From Basilea psittacipulmonis DSM 24701 (GTDB taxonomy: Bacteria; Pseudomonadota; Gammaproteobacteria; Burkholderiales; Burkholderiaceae_B), in the NCBI RefSeq assembly GCF_000743945.1, contig NZ_CP009238.1, positions 1,895,070 through 1,959,069 of the forward strand: DNA of 64,000 nucleotides. Direction: 5' to 3'. Position 1 is the stretch's first letter; the number at the start of each line of letters is the position of its first letter. This document shows, piece by piece, positions 45,668 through 56,637 of the stretch. The notes beneath the pieces are model-generated. The model was not told where the DNA came from and searched no databases. It worked only from the letters and a program-made list of their open reading frames with translations. The translations under genes and the position numbers were made by a program.

Positions 45668-48600
45668 TCTTTACGCTCCAAATCCATATCTAATGCCAAT
45701 GAACGAATCTCTCTTACCAATACGTTAAAGGATTCTGGCGTACCTGCTTTTAGAACATGCTCACCTTTAACAATATTGTTGTAAATATTGCGACGACCCA
45801 CATTGTCATCAGACTTAACGGTCAACATTTCCTGTAAGGTGTACGATGCACCATAAGCCTCAAGTGCCCAAACCTCCATCTCACCGAAACGCTGACCACC
45901 AAACTTAGCTTTACCGCCTAGTGGTTGCTGAGTCACTAATGAGTATGGACCTGTTGAACGAGCGTGCATCTTATCATCCACTAAGTGATGAAGTTTCAAA
46001 TAGTGCATGTATCCAATCGTGACAGGACGCTCAAAACGCTCACCTGTACGACCATCGATCAAATACGCTTGAGTACGTGTTGGCGTTAACTGTAGTTTTT
46101 CACGAATTTCTTCAGGATAAGCAATCTTCAACATTTCCTGAATTTCTTCTTCGGTAGCACCATCAAATACTGGTGTTGCAAAAGGTACACCATTACGAAG
46201 ATTATTCGCCATCGCCAATAACTGATCATCATCAAACTGTTTGAAATCAGTTTTGATACCCGTCGTGTTATAGACGCGATCTAAGAAACTACGTAATTCT
46301 TTGATTTGGCCTTTACGTTCTTCGTCAAGCATTTCGGCGATACGTTGTCCTACGCCTTTAGCCGCCCAACCCAAGTGAACTTCCAATACCTGACCCACGT
46401 TCATACGTGATGGCACGCCTAATGGGTTCAATACGATATCCACTGGTGTACCATCTGCCAAGTGTGGCATATCTTCTACTGGAACGATACGTGACACCAC
46501 ACCTTTGTTACCGTGACGACCTGCCATCTTATCACCAGGTTGAAGACGACGTTTCACCGCAATATACACTTTTACCATCTTCAACACGCCTGGAGGCAAC
46601 TCATCGCCTTGAGTCAATTTCTTGCGTTTTTCTTCAAAAGCCAGATCAAACTCTTTGCGTTTTTGTTCAATAGACGCTTTCGCTGATTCCAAAGCATTCG
46701 CCGCTTCTTCATCTGCTAAACGAATATCAAACCAATGCCAACGGTTTTCAAGTCCCTCAAGATAAGCAGACGTAATCTTCGTGCCTTTTGCCAAACGACC
46801 TGGACCACCGTTTGCCACTTTGCCCTCTAAAATACGAGCAATACGGTCAAACATGTCATTTTCAACGATACGTAACTGATCGTCTAGATCCGTGCGATAG
46901 CCTCTCAATTCATCATCAATGATAGATTGGGCACGTTTATCACGCTGTACTCCTTTACGCGTAAAGACTTGAACATCGATAACCGTACCAGACATACCTG
47001 TTGGCACAGTCAATGACGTATCTTTTACATCATAAGCTTTCTCACGCAACACCTCACGCAACAAACGTTCTTCGTTCGTTAAGGTAGTGGTTTCGCCTTT
47101 TGGTGTCACCTTACCCACCAACAAGTCGCCTGCACTAACTTCTGCACCGATGTGAATAATACCCGACTCATCTAAACGACCTAATTGGGTTTCAGACAAG
47201 TTGCTAATATCGCGTGTAATTTCTTCTTTGCCCAAACGTGTATCACGAGCAAATACGCTTAATTCCTCGATATGAACAGACGTATAACGGTCTTCTGCCA
47301 CTACTTTTTCAGAAATTAAGATCGAGTCCTCGAAGTTATAACCGTTCCATGGCATGAACGCGATCAACATATTTTGACCCAACGCCAATTCACCAATATC
47401 CGAAGACGCACCGTCTGCAATCACATCACCACGTGCCACGACATCGCCAGGACGCACGATTGGACGCTGGTTAATGTTAGTGCTTTGGTTAGAACGTGTG
47501 TATTTGATCAAATTGTAAATATCAACGCCCACTTCACCGGCACGACTTTCATCATCATTCACACGAATCACGATACGTGAGGCATCAACAAAGTCAACCA
47601 CACCACCACGCGTCGCGACCACAGGTGTACCTGAGTCAACCGCTACCGTACGTTCAATACCTGTACCAACCAATGGTTTCTCAGGACGCAAGCAAGGAAC
47701 TGCCTGACGTTGCATGTTTGCACCCATCAATGCACGGTTCGCATCATCGTGTTCCAAGAAAGGAATCAAAGAAGCCGCTACCGACACGATCTGTGATGGT
47801 GCCACGTCCATATACCCAATCTCGCTTGGTGAGGCCATAAACGTTTCACCCGCTTTACGGCAAGCCACGCGATCATTGATAAAACGACCGTTCTTATCCA
47901 ACTCCGCGTTCGCTTGGGCGATCACGTATTTTGACTCTTCAATAGCCGATAAGTATTCTACTTCATTAGTTGTTTTGCCATCTACGACTTTACGATAAGG
48001 CGTTTCTAAGAAGCCATATTTGTTCAAACGTGCATACAAGGCCATTGAGTTAATCAAACCAATGTTTGGACCTTCAGGCGTTTCGATAGGGCATACACGA
48101 CCATAATGCGTTGGGTGTACGTCACGCACTTCGAAACCAGCACGTTCACGCGTCAAACCACCAGGACCTAAGGCCGAAACACGGCGTTTATGGGTAATCT
48201 CAGACAATGGGTTTGTTTGGTCCATGAACTGAGAAAGCTGGCTTGAGCTAAAGAATTCTCTAATCGAGTTAGAAATCGCTTTGGTATTCAATAGATCCTG
48301 AGGCATTAAGTTATTGCTTTCTGCCTGACCTAAACGCTCTTTCAAAGCACGATCAATACGTGCTAGGCTACTGCGGAACTGGTTACTAATCAACTCGCCA
48401 ACACAACGAACACGACGGTTACCCAAGTGATCAATATCATCCACATAACCACGACCGTTACGCAAATCAACCAACACTTCGATCGTTCTTAAAATATCCG
48501 CGTTTGTCAAAGTCAACGAAGTCTCGTTCAAACCAAGACGACTATTCACTTTCATACGACCGACTGGATCTAGATCGTAAGTTTCTTTGCTATAGAAAAG

Positions 48601-49776
48601 ACGATTTAATAAATCTTCCAACCCTTCTTCAGTTGAAGGCTCGCCCGGACGCATCAAGCGATAAATCGCCGCACGTGCACTCATTTGATCAGGCACTTCA
48701 TCAGTACGCAATGTCTGAGAAATATAAGCACCGTGATCAAGCTCGTTGGTATAAATCGTTTCAAACTTCTTCACACCTGCTTCACGCAACTGTGTCAAAA
48801 TCTCTTCCGTAATTTCAGCATTTGCTTTGACAAGCACTTCACCTGTTTTCGTGTCAACAATATCTTTTGCAATCACACGACCAATCAAATACTCGTCAGG
48901 CAAATCGATTTTAGAAATTTTTGCTTTTGCGACATCATTCAGATGTTTCTTAGTAATACGCTTATCCTTGGGAATAAGGACATTGCCATCAGCATCTTTC
49001 AAATCAAAGCTTAATACTTCGCCTTTCCAACGCTCAGGCACAAACTGCTTCGTCGCACTGGTTTTATTCAAGGTCACTTCTTCAAATTCATAGAAATGCT
49101 CCAGAATACTTTCAGGGGTCATGCCGATTGCTTTAAGCAAAATCGTCACTGGCATTTTACGACGACGATCGATACGGAAGAATAAAATATCTTTTGGATC
49201 GAACTCAAAATCCAACCAAGACCCACGGTAAGGAATCACGCGAGCTGAAAAAAGCAACTTGCCTGAACTATGCGTCTTACCACGGTCATGTTCAAAGAAC
49301 ACACCAGGCGAACGATGCAACTGAGACACCACAACACGTTCAGTACCGTTAATGATGAAAGAACCAGTATCCGTCATCAAAGGAATTTCTCCCATGAAGA
49401 CTTCTTGCTCTTTCACTTCTTTGACACTTGCCTTGCTCGAATCACGGTCGATAATTTTCAAACGAACCTTGGCATACAGTTGTGAGGCATAAGTAAATCC
49501 ACGCAACTGACATTCTTTTACGTCAAACACAGGTTCGGTCAAATGATAGCTAACAAACTCAAGGCGTGCTGCACCATTGTTACTGTCAATTGGGAATATT
49601 GAATTAAACGCCGCTTGCAATCCATCGTCTTCACGCTTGTCTGCAGGAATATCTTTCTGCAAGAATCGGCGATAAGACTCTAGCTGTGTTTCAAGCAAGT
49701 AAGGAAGTGGCTGTACATTTTCGCGTTTTGCGAAACTTTTACGAATACGCTTTCTTTCAGTAAATGAGTATTGCAT
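45664..49776 (-). CDS. rpoB: RNA polymerase beta subunit
   Basis: The 1370-residue subunit forms one half of the polymerase active-site cleft. Typical segments are visible: [22 protein letters not shown] (the rifampicin region, with standard residues), [17 protein letters not shown], and late [12 protein letters not shown] and [23 protein letters not shown]. The first 14 codons of the longest frame are rejected: the ATG at 49776 gives the conserved [16 protein letters not shown] start and has GGAGTGAA immediately upstream. It lies about 190 bp after rplL with a hairpin between. Confidence 0.98.
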   Translation of the reverse strand: MQYSFTERKRIRKSFAKRENVQPLPYLLETQLESYRRFLQKDIPADKREDDGLQAAFNSIFPIDSNNGAARLEFVSYHLTEPVFDVKECQLRGFTYASQLYAKVRLKIIDRDSSKASVKEVKEQEVFMGEIPLMTDTGSFIINGTERVVVSQLHRSPGVFFEHDRGKTHSSGKLLFSARVIPYRGSWLDFEFDPKDILFFRIDRRRKMPVTILLKAIGMTPESILEHFYEFEEVTLNKTSATKQFVPERWKGEVLSFDLKDADGNVLIPKDKRITKKHLNDVAKAKISKIDLPDEYLIGRVIAKDIVDTKTGEVLVKANAEITEEILTQLREAGVKKFETIYTNELDHGAYISQTLRTDEVPDQMSARAAIYRLMRPGEPSTEEGLEDLLNRLFYSKETYDLDPVGRMKVNSRLGLNETSLTLTNADILRTIEVLVDLRNGRGYVDDIDHLGNRRVRCVGELISNQFRSSLARIDRALKERLGQAESNNLMPQDLLNTKAISNSIREFFSSSQLSQFMDQTNPLSEITHKRRVSALGPGGLTRERAGFEVRDVHPTHYGRVCPIETPEGPNIGLINSMALYARLNKYGFLETPYRKVVDGKTTNEVEYLSAIEESKYVIAQANAELDKNGRFINDRVACRKAGETFMASPSEIGYMDVAPSQIVSVAASLIPFLEHDDANRALMGANMQRQAVPCLRPEKPLVGTGIERTVAVDSGTPVVATRGGVVDFVDASRIVIRVNDDESRAGEVGVDIYNLIKYTRSNQSTNINQRPIVRPGDVVARGDVIADGASSDIGELALGQNMLIAFMPWNGYNFEDSILISEKVVAEDRYTSVHIEELSVFARDTRLGKEEITRDISNLSETQLGRLDESGIIHIGAEVSAGDLLVGKVTPKGETTTLTNEERLLREVLREKAYDVKDTSLTVPTGMSGTVIDVQVFTRKGVQRDKRAQSIIDDELRGYRTDLDDQLRIVENDMFDRIARILEGKVANGGPGRLAKGTKITSAYLEGLENRWHWFDIRLADEEAANALESAKASIEQKRKEFDLAFEEKRKKLTQGDELPPGVLKMVKVYIAVKRRLQPGDKMAGRHGNKGVVSRIVPVEDMPHLADGTPVDIVLNPLGVPSRMNVGQVLEVHLGWAAKGVGQRIAEMLDEERKGQIKELRSFLDRVYNTTGIKTDFKQFDDDQLLAMANNLRNGVPFATPVFDGATEEEIQEMLKIAYPEEIREKLQLTPTRTQAYLIDGRTGERFERPVTIGYMHYLKLHHLVDDKMHARSTGPYSLVTQQPLGGKAKFGGQRFGEMEVWALEAYGASYTLQEMLTVKSDDNVGRRNIYNNIVKGEHVLKAGTPESFNVLVREIRSLALDMDLERKE

Positions 49777-49915
49777 TTTCACTCCAGATTGGAGGGGTTG
49801 GAGATTTGGGACGTCCAAACCTTTCTTGTTACGACTCCATAGAAAACTACTTTATACAAGCTGTTTTTTATGGAAACACAACAAAAATAAAATCCCTAGT
49901 TTATAAACAGCAAAC

Positions 49916-49943
49916 CCCAGGGGCACAAAAATGTGACCCTGGG
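49916..49943 (-). promoter_or_regulatory. Hairpin (attenuator-like) between rplL and rpoB
   Basis: CCCAGGGTCACA (49943-49932) pairs with TGTGCCCCTGGG (49927-49916) over a 4-base loop with one mismatch; only a short GTTT follows. Position and strength match the partial terminator known between rplL and rpoB in E. coli, which lowers polymerase expression relative to L7/L12. Confidence 0.7.
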
Positions 49944-49964
49944 CATAAAAAGTAATCTAAAAAA

Positions 49965-50348
49965 TTACTTAAGCTCAGCCTTAGCACCAGCTTCTTCAAG
50001 TTTAGCTTTAGCAGCTTCAGCTTCAGCTTTTTCCATACCTTCTTTCAATGGTTTTGGAGCGCCGTCAACTAGTTCTTTAGCTTCTTTCAAGCCAAGACCA
50101 GTGATTTCACGAACTACTTTAATTACGTTTACTTTGTTAGCACCAACTTCAGCCAACACTAACGTAAATTCAGATTGTTCAGCAGCTGCACCACCAGCGT
50201 CACCGCCAGCTACAGGCGCAGCAACAGCAACAGCAGCCGCTGCAGCTGAAACGCCGAATTTTTCTTCCATTTCTTTGATAAGCTCAGAAAGCTCAAGTAC
50301 TGTCATGCTAGCGATAGCATCTAGAATTTCTGCTTTAGATAAAGCCAT
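49965..50348 (-). CDS. rplL: 50S ribosomal protein L7/L12
   Basis: The 127-residue stalk protein has an N-terminal dimerisation domain (1-33), an Ala/Gly-rich hinge with repeated [14 protein letters not shown] sequence (about 37-58), and the C-terminal factor-binding domain with [20 protein letters not shown] near 75-94. It recruits elongation factors to the ribosome. It is 80 bp after rplJ in the same operon. Confidence 0.98.
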   Translation of the reverse strand: MALSKAEILDAIASMTVLELSELIKEMEEKFGVSAAAAAVAVAAPVAGGDAGGAAAEQSEFTLVLAEVGANKVNVIKVVREITGLGLKEAKELVDGAPKPLKEGMEKAEAEAAKAKLEEAGAKAELK

Positions 50349-50428
50349 TTTAAAAACTCCAATAAAAATATCTATTAAAAACCAGGGTTTGTTTTGCTTT
50401 GGTTAAGCAACAACGCATTCTTTCGCAA

Positions 50429-50944
50429 TTATTTTGTATCGCGAACCGCAGCCAAGCCACGAACGAATTTTGTTGGCACTTCGTTAAGCGTACGTACGAA
50501 TTGTGCAACAGGTGCTTGCATAGTACCAAGTAATTTGGCAAGCAATTCTTCACGAGAAGGCATTTTAGCAAGTGAATTAACACCCGCTACATCCAATACG
50601 CTATTAGGTAAAGAACCCAAGCGAATCACGATTTTCTCGTTTTCTTTTGCAAAGTCAGAAAGCACTTTTGCACCAGCTACTGGATCTTTACTGATCGCAT
50701 AAATTAGCGGACCAGTTAGATCGTTAACGATACCCTCAAATGGTGTACCTTCAATAGCTTTTCTCGCTAACGTGTTTTTCAATACACGCAAATACACGCC
50801 TTTTTGACGCGCATTTTTACGCAATACGGTAACCGAAGCAACGTCAATACCACGGTACTCTGCGACAACGATCGATTGTGCTTCTGCAACCTGTGCAGAA
50901 ACTTCTTCGATAACTGCCGCTTTCTCACTACGATTGAGACTCAC
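50429..50944 (-). CDS. rplJ: 50S ribosomal protein L10
   Basis: L10 anchors the L7/L12 stalk and represses its own operon. The 171-residue protein begins [12 protein letters not shown] and contains VAEYRGIDV and NTLARKA, as in proteobacterial L10. It starts at GTG, with GAAGGAG about 9 bases upstream. The preceding 220 bases hold the L10-binding leader. It is co-transcribed with rplL and then rpoBC. Confidence 0.97.
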   Translation of the reverse strand: MSLNRSEKAAVIEEVSAQVAEAQSIVVAEYRGIDVASVTVLRKNARQKGVYLRVLKNTLARKAIEGTPFEGIVNDLTGPLIYAISKDPVAGAKVLSDFAKENEKIVIRLGSLPNSVLDVAGVNSLAKMPSREELLAKLLGTMQAPVAQFVRTLNEVPTKFVRGLAAVRDTK

Positions 50945-51044
50945 GGTTTGAACACTCCTTCAAATGACACGGTGGGAACAATTCCCGATGTGTCGACCAT
51001 ATGCGGCGTCACTGGTAGAGCTTCTAAATGAATATCTTCCATGG

Positions 51045-51125
51045 GACGCCATCTGCGTAGGATACTTTCGTGATTATGATCATCAAAGGATTTCAATGAT
51101 CTCCTACGGTCTTTGATAGCTTTGC
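51045..51125 (-). promoter_or_regulatory. L10 leader (autoregulatory mRNA structure)
   Basis: In the rplA-rplJ gap the minus strand reads GACCGTAGGAG (51112-51102), then a bulged hairpin around AAATCCTTTGATGATCATAATC, then TATCCTACGCAGATGGCGTCC (to 51045). GTAGGA/TCCTAC forms the closing stem. This is the arrangement of the L10(L12)4-binding leader in proteobacteria, through which L10 represses translation of rplJ and rplL. Ends are approximate. Confidence 0.75.
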
Positions 51126-51168
51126 ACACTGAATCCAGCGTGCATTGCCCAAAGTTCTTTACAACGGC

Positions 51169-51870
51169 TTAGGCTGTTTGTTGCACTGAAGCCGTATCCA
51201 CGCGAGCACCTGCACCCATTGTTGATGATACAGATAGCTTACGCAAATATACACCCTTAGCAGAAGCTGGACGAGCTTTAACCAAAGCATCTACCAACGC
51301 TGCCAAGTTTTGTTGTAACTGTTCTACGGTAAATGATGCACGACCAATAGTGGTGTGAATGATACCTGCTTTGTCTGTACGGAATTGTACTTGACCCGCT
51401 TTAGCATTCTTCACTGCAGTAGCAACATCAGGTGTTACCGTGCCTACTTTAGGGTTAGGCATTAAGCCACGAGGACCCAATACTTGACCTAACGTACCTA
51501 CGATACGCATTGCATCAGGTGACGCAATCACGATATCAAAATCCATCTTACCTGCTTTTACTTCAGCAGCTAAGTCATCAAAACCGACTACGTCCGCACC
51601 AGCAGCTTTTGCTTCTTCAGCTTTATCGCCTTGAGCAAACACCGCTACACGTACTGTTTTACCCGTACCAGCAGGCATTACGATAGAACCACGAACTAAT
51701 TGGTCTGATTTACGTGGGTCAATCCCTAACTGAATCGCTACGTCAATTGACTCATCGAATTTTGCAGTGGCCGTTTCTTTGATCAAAGCCAATGCTTCAG
51801 ACGCTGTGTAAAGTTTATTACGATCAACTTTTGCACGAAGTGCTGCAACACGTTTAGAAATCTTAGCCAT
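51169..51870 (-). CDS. rplA: 50S ribosomal protein L1
   Basis: This 233-residue ribosomal protein binds 23S rRNA at the L1 stalk. It contains the L1 signature segments [23 protein letters not shown] near residues 49-71 and [20 protein letters not shown] near 127-146. It follows rplK with a 2-bp gap. L1 in other bacteria represses its own rplK-rplA mRNA. Confidence 0.98.
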   Translation of the reverse strand: MAKISKRVAALRAKVDRNKLYTASEALALIKETATAKFDESIDVAIQLGIDPRKSDQLVRGSIVMPAGTGKTVRVAVFAQGDKAEEAKAAGADVVGFDDLAAEVKAGKMDFDIVIASPDAMRIVGTLGQVLGPRGLMPNPKVGTVTPDVATAVKNAKAGQVQFRTDKAGIIHTTIGRASFTVEQLQQNLAALVDALVKARPASAKGVYLRKLSVSSTMGAGARVDTASVQQTA

Positions 51871-51872
51871 GT

Positions 51873-52304
51873 TTATACTCCTTCAACCGTAATACCCATA
51901 CTACGAGCACTACCAGCGATAGTACGTACTGCTGCGTCAAGATCAGCAGCTGTTAAATCAGGCTCTTTAGTTTTTGCGATTTCTTCTACCTGTGCACGTG
52001 TCAATTTACCTACTTTATCAACGTGAGGACGTGAAGAACCTTTTTGAACACCTGCAGCTTTCTTAATCAAAATAGAAGCAGGTGGTGTTTTCATCACGAA
52101 TGTGAACGATTTATCAGCAAATGCTGTAATCACCACTGGAATAGGTAAACCAGGCTCCATGCCTTGAGTTTTGGCATTAAATGCCTTACAAAATTCCATG
52201 ATGTTTAAGCCACGCTGACCTAATGCAGGACCAATAGGTGGCGATGGGTTCGCCTTACCAGCTGGCACTTGTAGCTTGATAAAGCCAACAATTTTCTTTG
52301 CCAT
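51873..52304 (-). CDS. rplK: 50S ribosomal protein L11
   Basis: The 143-residue protein of the GTPase-associated centre shows [20 protein letters not shown] near residues 11-30 and the RNA-binding C-terminal domain ending [12 protein letters not shown]. Normal length. It sits 84 bp after nusG and directly before rplA. Confidence 0.98.
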   Translation of the reverse strand: MAKKIVGFIKLQVPAGKANPSPPIGPALGQRGLNIMEFCKAFNAKTQGMEPGLPIPVVITAFADKSFTFVMKTPPASILIKKAAGVQKGSSRPHVDKVGKLTRAQVEEIAKTKEPDLTAADLDAAVRTIAGSARSMGITVEGV

Positions 52305-52388
52305 TTATAGACTCCTTGGGTTTTAACGCAGACTAGCCGCTTCCCATAGTTTAATGTTAATCAAAAAATACACAACAAACGTTGTTCT

Positions 52389-52925
52389 TTACACTTTCTC
52401 GACTTGATTAAAGTCAAGTTCGATAGGCGTAGGACGACCAAAAATCATCGTCATCACACGCACTTTATTCTTGTCATAGCTCACTTCTTCAACTGTGCCA
52501 TTAAAGTCCGCAAAAGGACCTTCTTTCACGCGAAGTGTTTCACCCACTTCAAATAGAACTTTAGGACGTGGTTTCTCACCACCCTCTTCCATCTGAGCAA
52601 GGATTTTATTAATCTCTACTTTTGAGATAGGCGTAGGACGATTAGTTGAACCGCCCAAGAAACCTGTTACACGATTAGTGCTTCTTACTAAATGCCATGT
52701 GTCATCATTCAATTCCATCTCGATAAACACATAGCCTGGATAAATACGACGTTCAGTAACTTTACGCTGGCCAGCTTTATTACGTTCTTCCACTTCCTCA
52801 GACGGCACAAGAATACGACCAAAATAATGTGCAAGATCAGAGTTGGCAATACGCTCTTCTAACGCTTGTTGCACACTCTTTTCCATATTAGAGTACACAT
52901 GTACGACATACCAAAGCTTGCTCAT
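52389..52925 (-). CDS. nusG: Transcription termination/antitermination protein NusG
   Basis: This 178-residue protein has the NGN domain (about 1-118), starting [14 protein letters not shown] and including YPGYVFIEM. The C-terminal KOW domain begins [21 protein letters not shown] near 127-147. It stabilises elongating polymerase and links it to Rho or the ribosome. It lies 9 bp after secE, with AAGGAAT upstream of its ATG. Confidence 0.97.
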   Translation of the reverse strand: MSKLWYVVHVYSNMEKSVQQALEERIANSDLAHYFGRILVPSEEVEERNKAGQRKVTERRIYPGYVFIEMELNDDTWHLVRSTNRVTGFLGGSTNRPTPISKVEINKILAQMEEGGEKPRPKVLFEVGETLRVKEGPFADFNGTVEEVSYDKNKVRVMTMIFGRPTPIELDFNQVEKV

Positions 52926-52934
52926 TTGTATTCC

Positions 52935-53345
52935 TTAACCACCCCAGCCAAGAAACTGGCCGTAAATTAACCATTCAACAATCTTGTCCACAATCCACAA
53001 GAATATCGCCATCGCCATAACAAAAGCAAACACGACACCCGTCATCTGGATTGTTTCTTTACGTGTTGGCCAAACAACTTGGCGAAGCTCACGGTAGGAA
53101 CCCTCACCAAAACCAACAATACGCTTTCCTAAGTTAGTCATCCAAACCAAAAAAGCAGCCACTAAAACACTTAGGACAAAAATCAACGCTCTGGACCAAC
53201 CTGGAAGCTGAACACTCGACGCATTATCAGGACCAAACCAATAATACGCAAAAATGCCTAGCAGCACACAAATCACCGCTAAGACAATTTTTACCTTATC
53301 ACCAGAAGAGCTGACTGTTTCTATATTTTGGTTATTAGACATCAT
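52935..53345 (-). CDS. secE: Preprotein translocase subunit SecE
   Basis: This 136-residue protein of the SecYEG channel has three predicted membrane helices (about 17-34, 48-68 and 103-125) and the conserved amphipathic segment RELRQVVWPTRKETIQ near 85-100. The three-helix form is typical of E. coli-type SecE. Two adjacent ATG codons (53345 and 53342) are possible starts. Only 10 bp separate the start from the 3' CCA of tRNA-Trp, with no Shine-Dalgarno in between, so the processed mRNA would be nearly leaderless. Confidence 0.95.
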   Translation of the reverse strand: MMSNNQNIETVSSSGDKVKIVLAVICVLLGIFAYYWFGPDNASSVQLPGWSRALIFVLSVLVAAFLVWMTNLGKRIVGFGEGSYRELRQVVWPTRKETIQMTGVVFAFVMAMAIFLWIVDKIVEWLIYGQFLGWGG

Positions 53346-53355
53346 ACAAATAAAA

Positions 53356-53431
53356 TGGCAGGGGCAGTAGGAATCGAACCTACAACCTTCGGTTTTGGAG
53401 ACCGACGCTCTGCCAATTGAGCTATACCCCT
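53356..53431 (-). tRNA. tRNA-Trp (CCA anticodon)
   Basis: A 76-nt cloverleaf read on the minus strand starts AGGGGTA at 53431 and ends with an encoded CCA. The anticodon stem-loop is GGTCTCCAAAACC, anticodon CCA. The T arm GTAGGTTCGATTCCTAC is intact. It lies between tuf and secE. Confidence 0.97.
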
Positions 53432-53505
53432 ATAAATCTAAGATCAGTATTAACGAAAAGTTGGACTGCATATTATACAGCCCAACTTTAACTTTTGCAA
53501 GTCAA

Positions 53506-54696
53506 TTATGCAGTGATTTTAGAAACCACGCCAGCGCCTACAGTGCGACCACCTTCACGGATCGCAAAACGTAAGCCTTCTTCCATCGCGATAGGCACAA
53601 TCAACTCAACGTCCATTGCAACGTTATCGCCTGGCAATACCATCTCTTTATCAGCTGGTAGTGTAATCGTACCGGTTACGTCCGTTGTACGGAAGTAGAA
53701 CTGTGGACGATAACCTTGGAAGAATGGCGTATGACGACCACCTTCTTCTTTTGAAAGAATATACACTTCTGCTGAGAATTTAGTGTGTGGTGTGATAGAA
53801 CCTGGTTTCGCCAATACTTGACCACGCTCTACTTCTTCACGTTTGGTACCACGCAACAAGATACCTACGTTATCACCTGCTTGACCTTCGTCTAGCAATT
53901 TGCGGAACATCTCCACACCTGTACATGTTGTTTTCGCTGTTGGACGAATACCCACGATTTCGATCTCTTCACCAACTTTGATCACACCACGCTCTACACG
54001 ACCTGTTACCACTGTACCACGACCAGAAATAGAGAATACGTCCTCTACTGGCATCAAGAATGTACCGTCAACCGCACGCTCTGGTGTAGGAATGTAGCTG
54101 TCTAATGCTTCAGCCAATGCCATGATTGCTTGTTCGCCCAAAGGACCTGTATCGCCTTCAAGAGCCAACTTAGCAGAACCTTTAACCACAGGTGTATCGT
54201 CACCTGGGAAGTCGTAGCTGCTCAACAACTCACGCACTTCCATCTCTACTAAGTCCATCAATTCTTCATCGTCAACCATGTCCGCTTTGTTCAAGAACAC
54301 AACGATGTAAGGTACACCTACCTGACGGCTCAAAAGAATGTGCTCACGTGTTTGTGGCATTGGACCGTCTGCAGCTGAACACACAAGGATCGCACCGTCC
54401 ATCTGTGCCGCACCTGTAATCATGTTCTTCACGTAGTCAGCGTGTCCTGGGCAGTCAACGTGTGCGTAGTGACGATTAGCTGTTTCGTACTCAACGTGAG
54501 CCGTGTTAATCGTAATACCACGTGCACGCTCTTCAGGAGCCGCATCAATCTGTGAATAGTCTTTAGCTTCACCGCCGAATTTCTTCGCCAAAATCGTGGT
54601 GATCGCTGCTGTTAAAGTTGTTTTACCGTGGTCAACGTGACCAATCGTACCGACGTTTACGTGTGGCTTGGTACGTTCAAACTTACTCTTTGCCAT
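53506..54696 (-). CDS. tuf: Elongation factor Tu
   Basis: The 396-residue GTPase brings aminoacyl-tRNA to the ribosome. G1 is GHVDHGKTT near residues 19-27, the switch I Thr lies in [13 protein letters not shown]3 is DCPGHADY near 81-88 and G4 is NKADMVDD near 136-143. Domains 2 and 3 are complete, ending VVSKITA. The ATG at 54696 has AGGAG 8 bases upstream. The longer frame from 54813 runs through the tRNA-Thr gene and is rejected. Gene order tRNA-Tyr, tRNA-Gly, tRNA-Thr, tuf matches the classical tufB operon. Confidence 0.97.
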   Translation of the reverse strand: MAKSKFERTKPHVNVGTIGHVDHGKTTLTAAITTILAKKFGGEAKDYSQIDAAPEERARGITINTAHVEYETANRHYAHVDCPGHADYVKNMITGAAQMDGAILVCSAADGPMPQTREHILLSRQVGVPYIVVFLNKADMVDDEELMDLVEMEVRELLSSYDFPGDDTPVVKGSAKLALEGDTGPLGEQAIMALAEALDSYIPTPERAVDGTFLMPVEDVFSISGRGTVVTGRVERGVIKVGEEIEIVGIRPTAKTTCTGVEMFRKLLDEGQAGDNVGILLRGTKREEVERGQVLAKPGSITPHTKFSAEVYILSKEEGGRHTPFFQGYRPQFYFRTTDVTGTITLPADKEMVLPGDNVAMDVELIVPIAMEEGLRFAIREGGRTVGAGVVSKITA

Positions 54697-54752
54697 GACC
54701 CGACTCCTAAAAAATAAAATAAGTCTTGGATGATTGGAAAATAAAATTACCC

Positions 54753-54828
<76 letters not shown>

Positions 54829-54868
54829 TTCTTCACTAAAACACGGGAAAATCTGATGAGAGAAACTC

Positions 54869-54942
<74 letters not shown>

Positions 54943-54967
54943 ACATAACAGTCACCCTGTATTTTGG

Positions 54968-55053
54968 TGGTGGTGGAGGTTGGATTCGAACCAACGTAGG
55001 CGCTAGCCAACAGATTTACAGTCTGCCCCCTTTAGCCACTCGGGCACTCCACC
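54968..55053 (-). tRNA. tRNA-Tyr (GTA anticodon)
   Basis: An 86-nt class II tRNA with a long variable arm starts GGTGGAG at 55053 and ends CCA. The anticodon region is CAGACTGTAAATCTG, anticodon GTA. It is the first gene of the tRNA-tuf transcript. Confidence 0.97.
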
Positions 55054-55068
55054 GCTGTAGAAAAGATA

Positions 55069-55097
55069 ATTTTACCCATAAATATTTAGAACGTCAA
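55069..55097 (-). promoter_or_regulatory. Promoter of the tRNA-tuf operon
   Basis: On the minus strand TTGACG (55097-55092), a 17-base spacer and TAAAAT (55074-55069) precede tRNA-Tyr by 15 bases. A near-consensus, strong sigma-70 promoter. Confidence 0.82.
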
Positions 55098-55311
55098 GCA
55101 GACAAATTACTTTTTTAAAATTCTTGTCGTATATTTGCACAACTTCATCGAACAAAAGAATGCCTCAGCCAAGCCACCACCTTTCTTGCCTCCTGATCAA
55201 ATCGTTATTTTTACACCAAGTCCTTTGTCTCTTGTAAACTTTACCCCAATTCTTTTATCCATCCAAACACACGCGTTCCACGAACAAGCCCGTCAGATCG
55301 AAATGTTACCT
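55098..55311. repeat. Gap downstream of the ATP-grasp gene with an echo of its 3' end
   Basis: Positions 55254-55285 match 55311-55342 (the last codons of the ATP-grasp gene) at 27 of 32 bases, period 57 bp. No terminator hairpin with a T-run was found for the ATP-grasp gene. Otherwise no gene or motif is seen. Confidence 0.6.
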
Positions 55312-56139
55312 TTATCCACGCAAACACATACGTTCTACGAACCGCCTTATATCAGCTGGTCCCCATGTTTTGGGCAAATACAAAGCTGGCTCAATTAACT
55401 CTACTTCCACAATCATCAACTGTTTTTGTTCCGTTAACAACCCATCTATGCGAGCGTAACGAGGCATTTCTGGCAACATTGATAATATTTGCTCGCCTAA
55501 TTCAATCCATGATTTTTTTGCATCAATTGTTTTGACTTTTGCCCCGTATTGCGAGTTATAACGCCATTCTCCAGATGTTTCCAAATAACGATTAGCCGCA
55601 TGAGAGAATGTTCCATTTGTATATATCAAACAAATTTCACCTTGAATACTAGATACAAATGGTTGAAGCAACAGGCCATTCGGATAGTCTTCTCGAGAGG
55701 GAACATGGCCATTAAACCGAGCAACTCCTTTTCCGCTTTGCCCATAAACAGGCTTAATAACAGGATGTTCACCCAAGCCCAAACCATTAATATTTGCAAA
55801 CCGAGCGTCCCAATCCTCCTCAACACCCAAGTAAACACTAGCAATCACTGGAATCCCTTTATTTTCCAACTCCAGCAAATAACGCTTATCCATATTCCAT
55901 AATTGAAGTGAGGCCGTATTCTGAATCCCACCCTTATCGAAAGACAACAGCCAACTCTTATATGCCGTTATCTGCGAAGTATAGTCCCAAACAGCCCATG
56001 GCAGCACACATTGATGACGTTTAGGCACCACCTTTTGCCAAGGAATCATCTTTGCATTCAATACGTCTGATAACCGCTTAATATCTTGATTTCCTGTTGG
56101 CCACTGTTCACATGTCGCCAATATTAAACTATTGTCCAT
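55312..56139 (-). CDS. ATP-grasp domain protein (carboxylate-amine ligase type)
   Basis: The 275-residue product resembles stand-alone ATP-grasp enzymes such as the DcsG/RimK/glutathione-synthetase-like group. It has a PVIKPVYGQSGKGVARF phosphate loop near residues 126-142, a QPFVSSIQGEICLIYTNG segment near 158-175, and an ARIDGLL...VEVELIEPALYL metal-binding end near 232-257. The cysteine-free, small size argues against a biotin- or tRNA-linked role. The ligand is unknown; a peptide or amino-acid ligation is expected from the fold. Its start lies inside the pseudoazurin gene (11-bp overlap), so expression is coupled to a periplasmic copper protein. Confidence 0.8.
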   Translation of the reverse strand: MDNSLILATCEQWPTGNQDIKRLSDVLNAKMIPWQKVVPKRHQCVLPWAVWDYTSQITAYKSWLLSFDKGGIQNTASLQLWNMDKRYLLELENKGIPVIASVYLGVEEDWDARFANINGLGLGEHPVIKPVYGQSGKGVARFNGHVPSREDYPNGLLLQPFVSSIQGEICLIYTNGTFSHAANRYLETSGEWRYNSQYGAKVKTIDAKKSWIELGEQILSMLPEMPRYARIDGLLTEQKQLMIVEVELIEPALYLPKTWGPADIRRFVERMCLRG

Positions 56140-56575
56140 ATCCTGAAATATTTTTTGCGTACGCTTCCCAACGCCCTTTATTAGACTTCACAACACGTTC
56201 CAATTTTGGAATCGCTTCTTTGATCTTTTGTAGATTTTTAGCCTCGCCTACTTGAATAATCCCCACCATTCCCATCATTTGATGAGGTGGACACACATAT
56301 AAATAAACACCCTCTTTATCTAAAACCAAACGAAACGTTTCATCTAACTCACTTCTAAAAGATGTTGCCCCTTCTGGCACCACCTTACTCATCACATTAT
56401 GTCCCTTTTGAGTGGGTTCAAAAATAACCGTATCCCCCGGTGCAACCTTTAAAAAACCTGGTTCAAAAATCATCGTCTGCCCATCAGGCGACCAATCCAA
56501 CATCTTTACACGATGCTCAGCCCCATACGCTTGAGAAACCGCTGCTAACAACATACACAAAATAAATTTTTTCAT
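56129..56575 (-). CDS. Pseudoazurin (blue copper electron carrier)
   Basis: The 148-residue protein has a signal peptide ending AYGA at about residue 19 and a cupredoxin fold. Type 1 copper ligands are in place: His in KGHNV near 59, then Cys, His and Met in CPPHQMMGM near 95-103. The C-terminal helix extension is typical of pseudoazurins. It would shuttle electrons in the periplasm, in relatives to nitrite or nitrous-oxide reductase; no such reductase is in this window. GGAAGTGAA precedes the ATG. An 11-copy 14-bp minisatellite begins 62 bp upstream of the start. Confidence 0.9.
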   Translation of the reverse strand: MKKFILCMLLAAVSQAYGAEHRVKMLDWSPDGQTMIFEPGFLKVAPGDTVIFEPTQKGHNVMSKVVPEGATSFRSELDETFRLVLDKEGVYLYVCPPHQMMGMVGIIQVGEAKNLQKIKEAIPKLERVVKSNKGRWEAYAKNISGYGQ

Positions 56576-56637
56576 TTCACTTCCTTTTCAAACACTCATT
56601 ACTGAATAAGACACCCTATCTTTTTTCTGACACACTT

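Noticed and set aside
49933..50406. 157-codon plus-strand frame opposite rplL
   Set aside because: It is the antisense shadow of an Ala-rich ribosomal gene; Ala-rich coding produces open antisense frames.
53495..53698. Plus-strand frame opposite the tuf 3' end
   Set aside because: Antisense shadow with no independent support.
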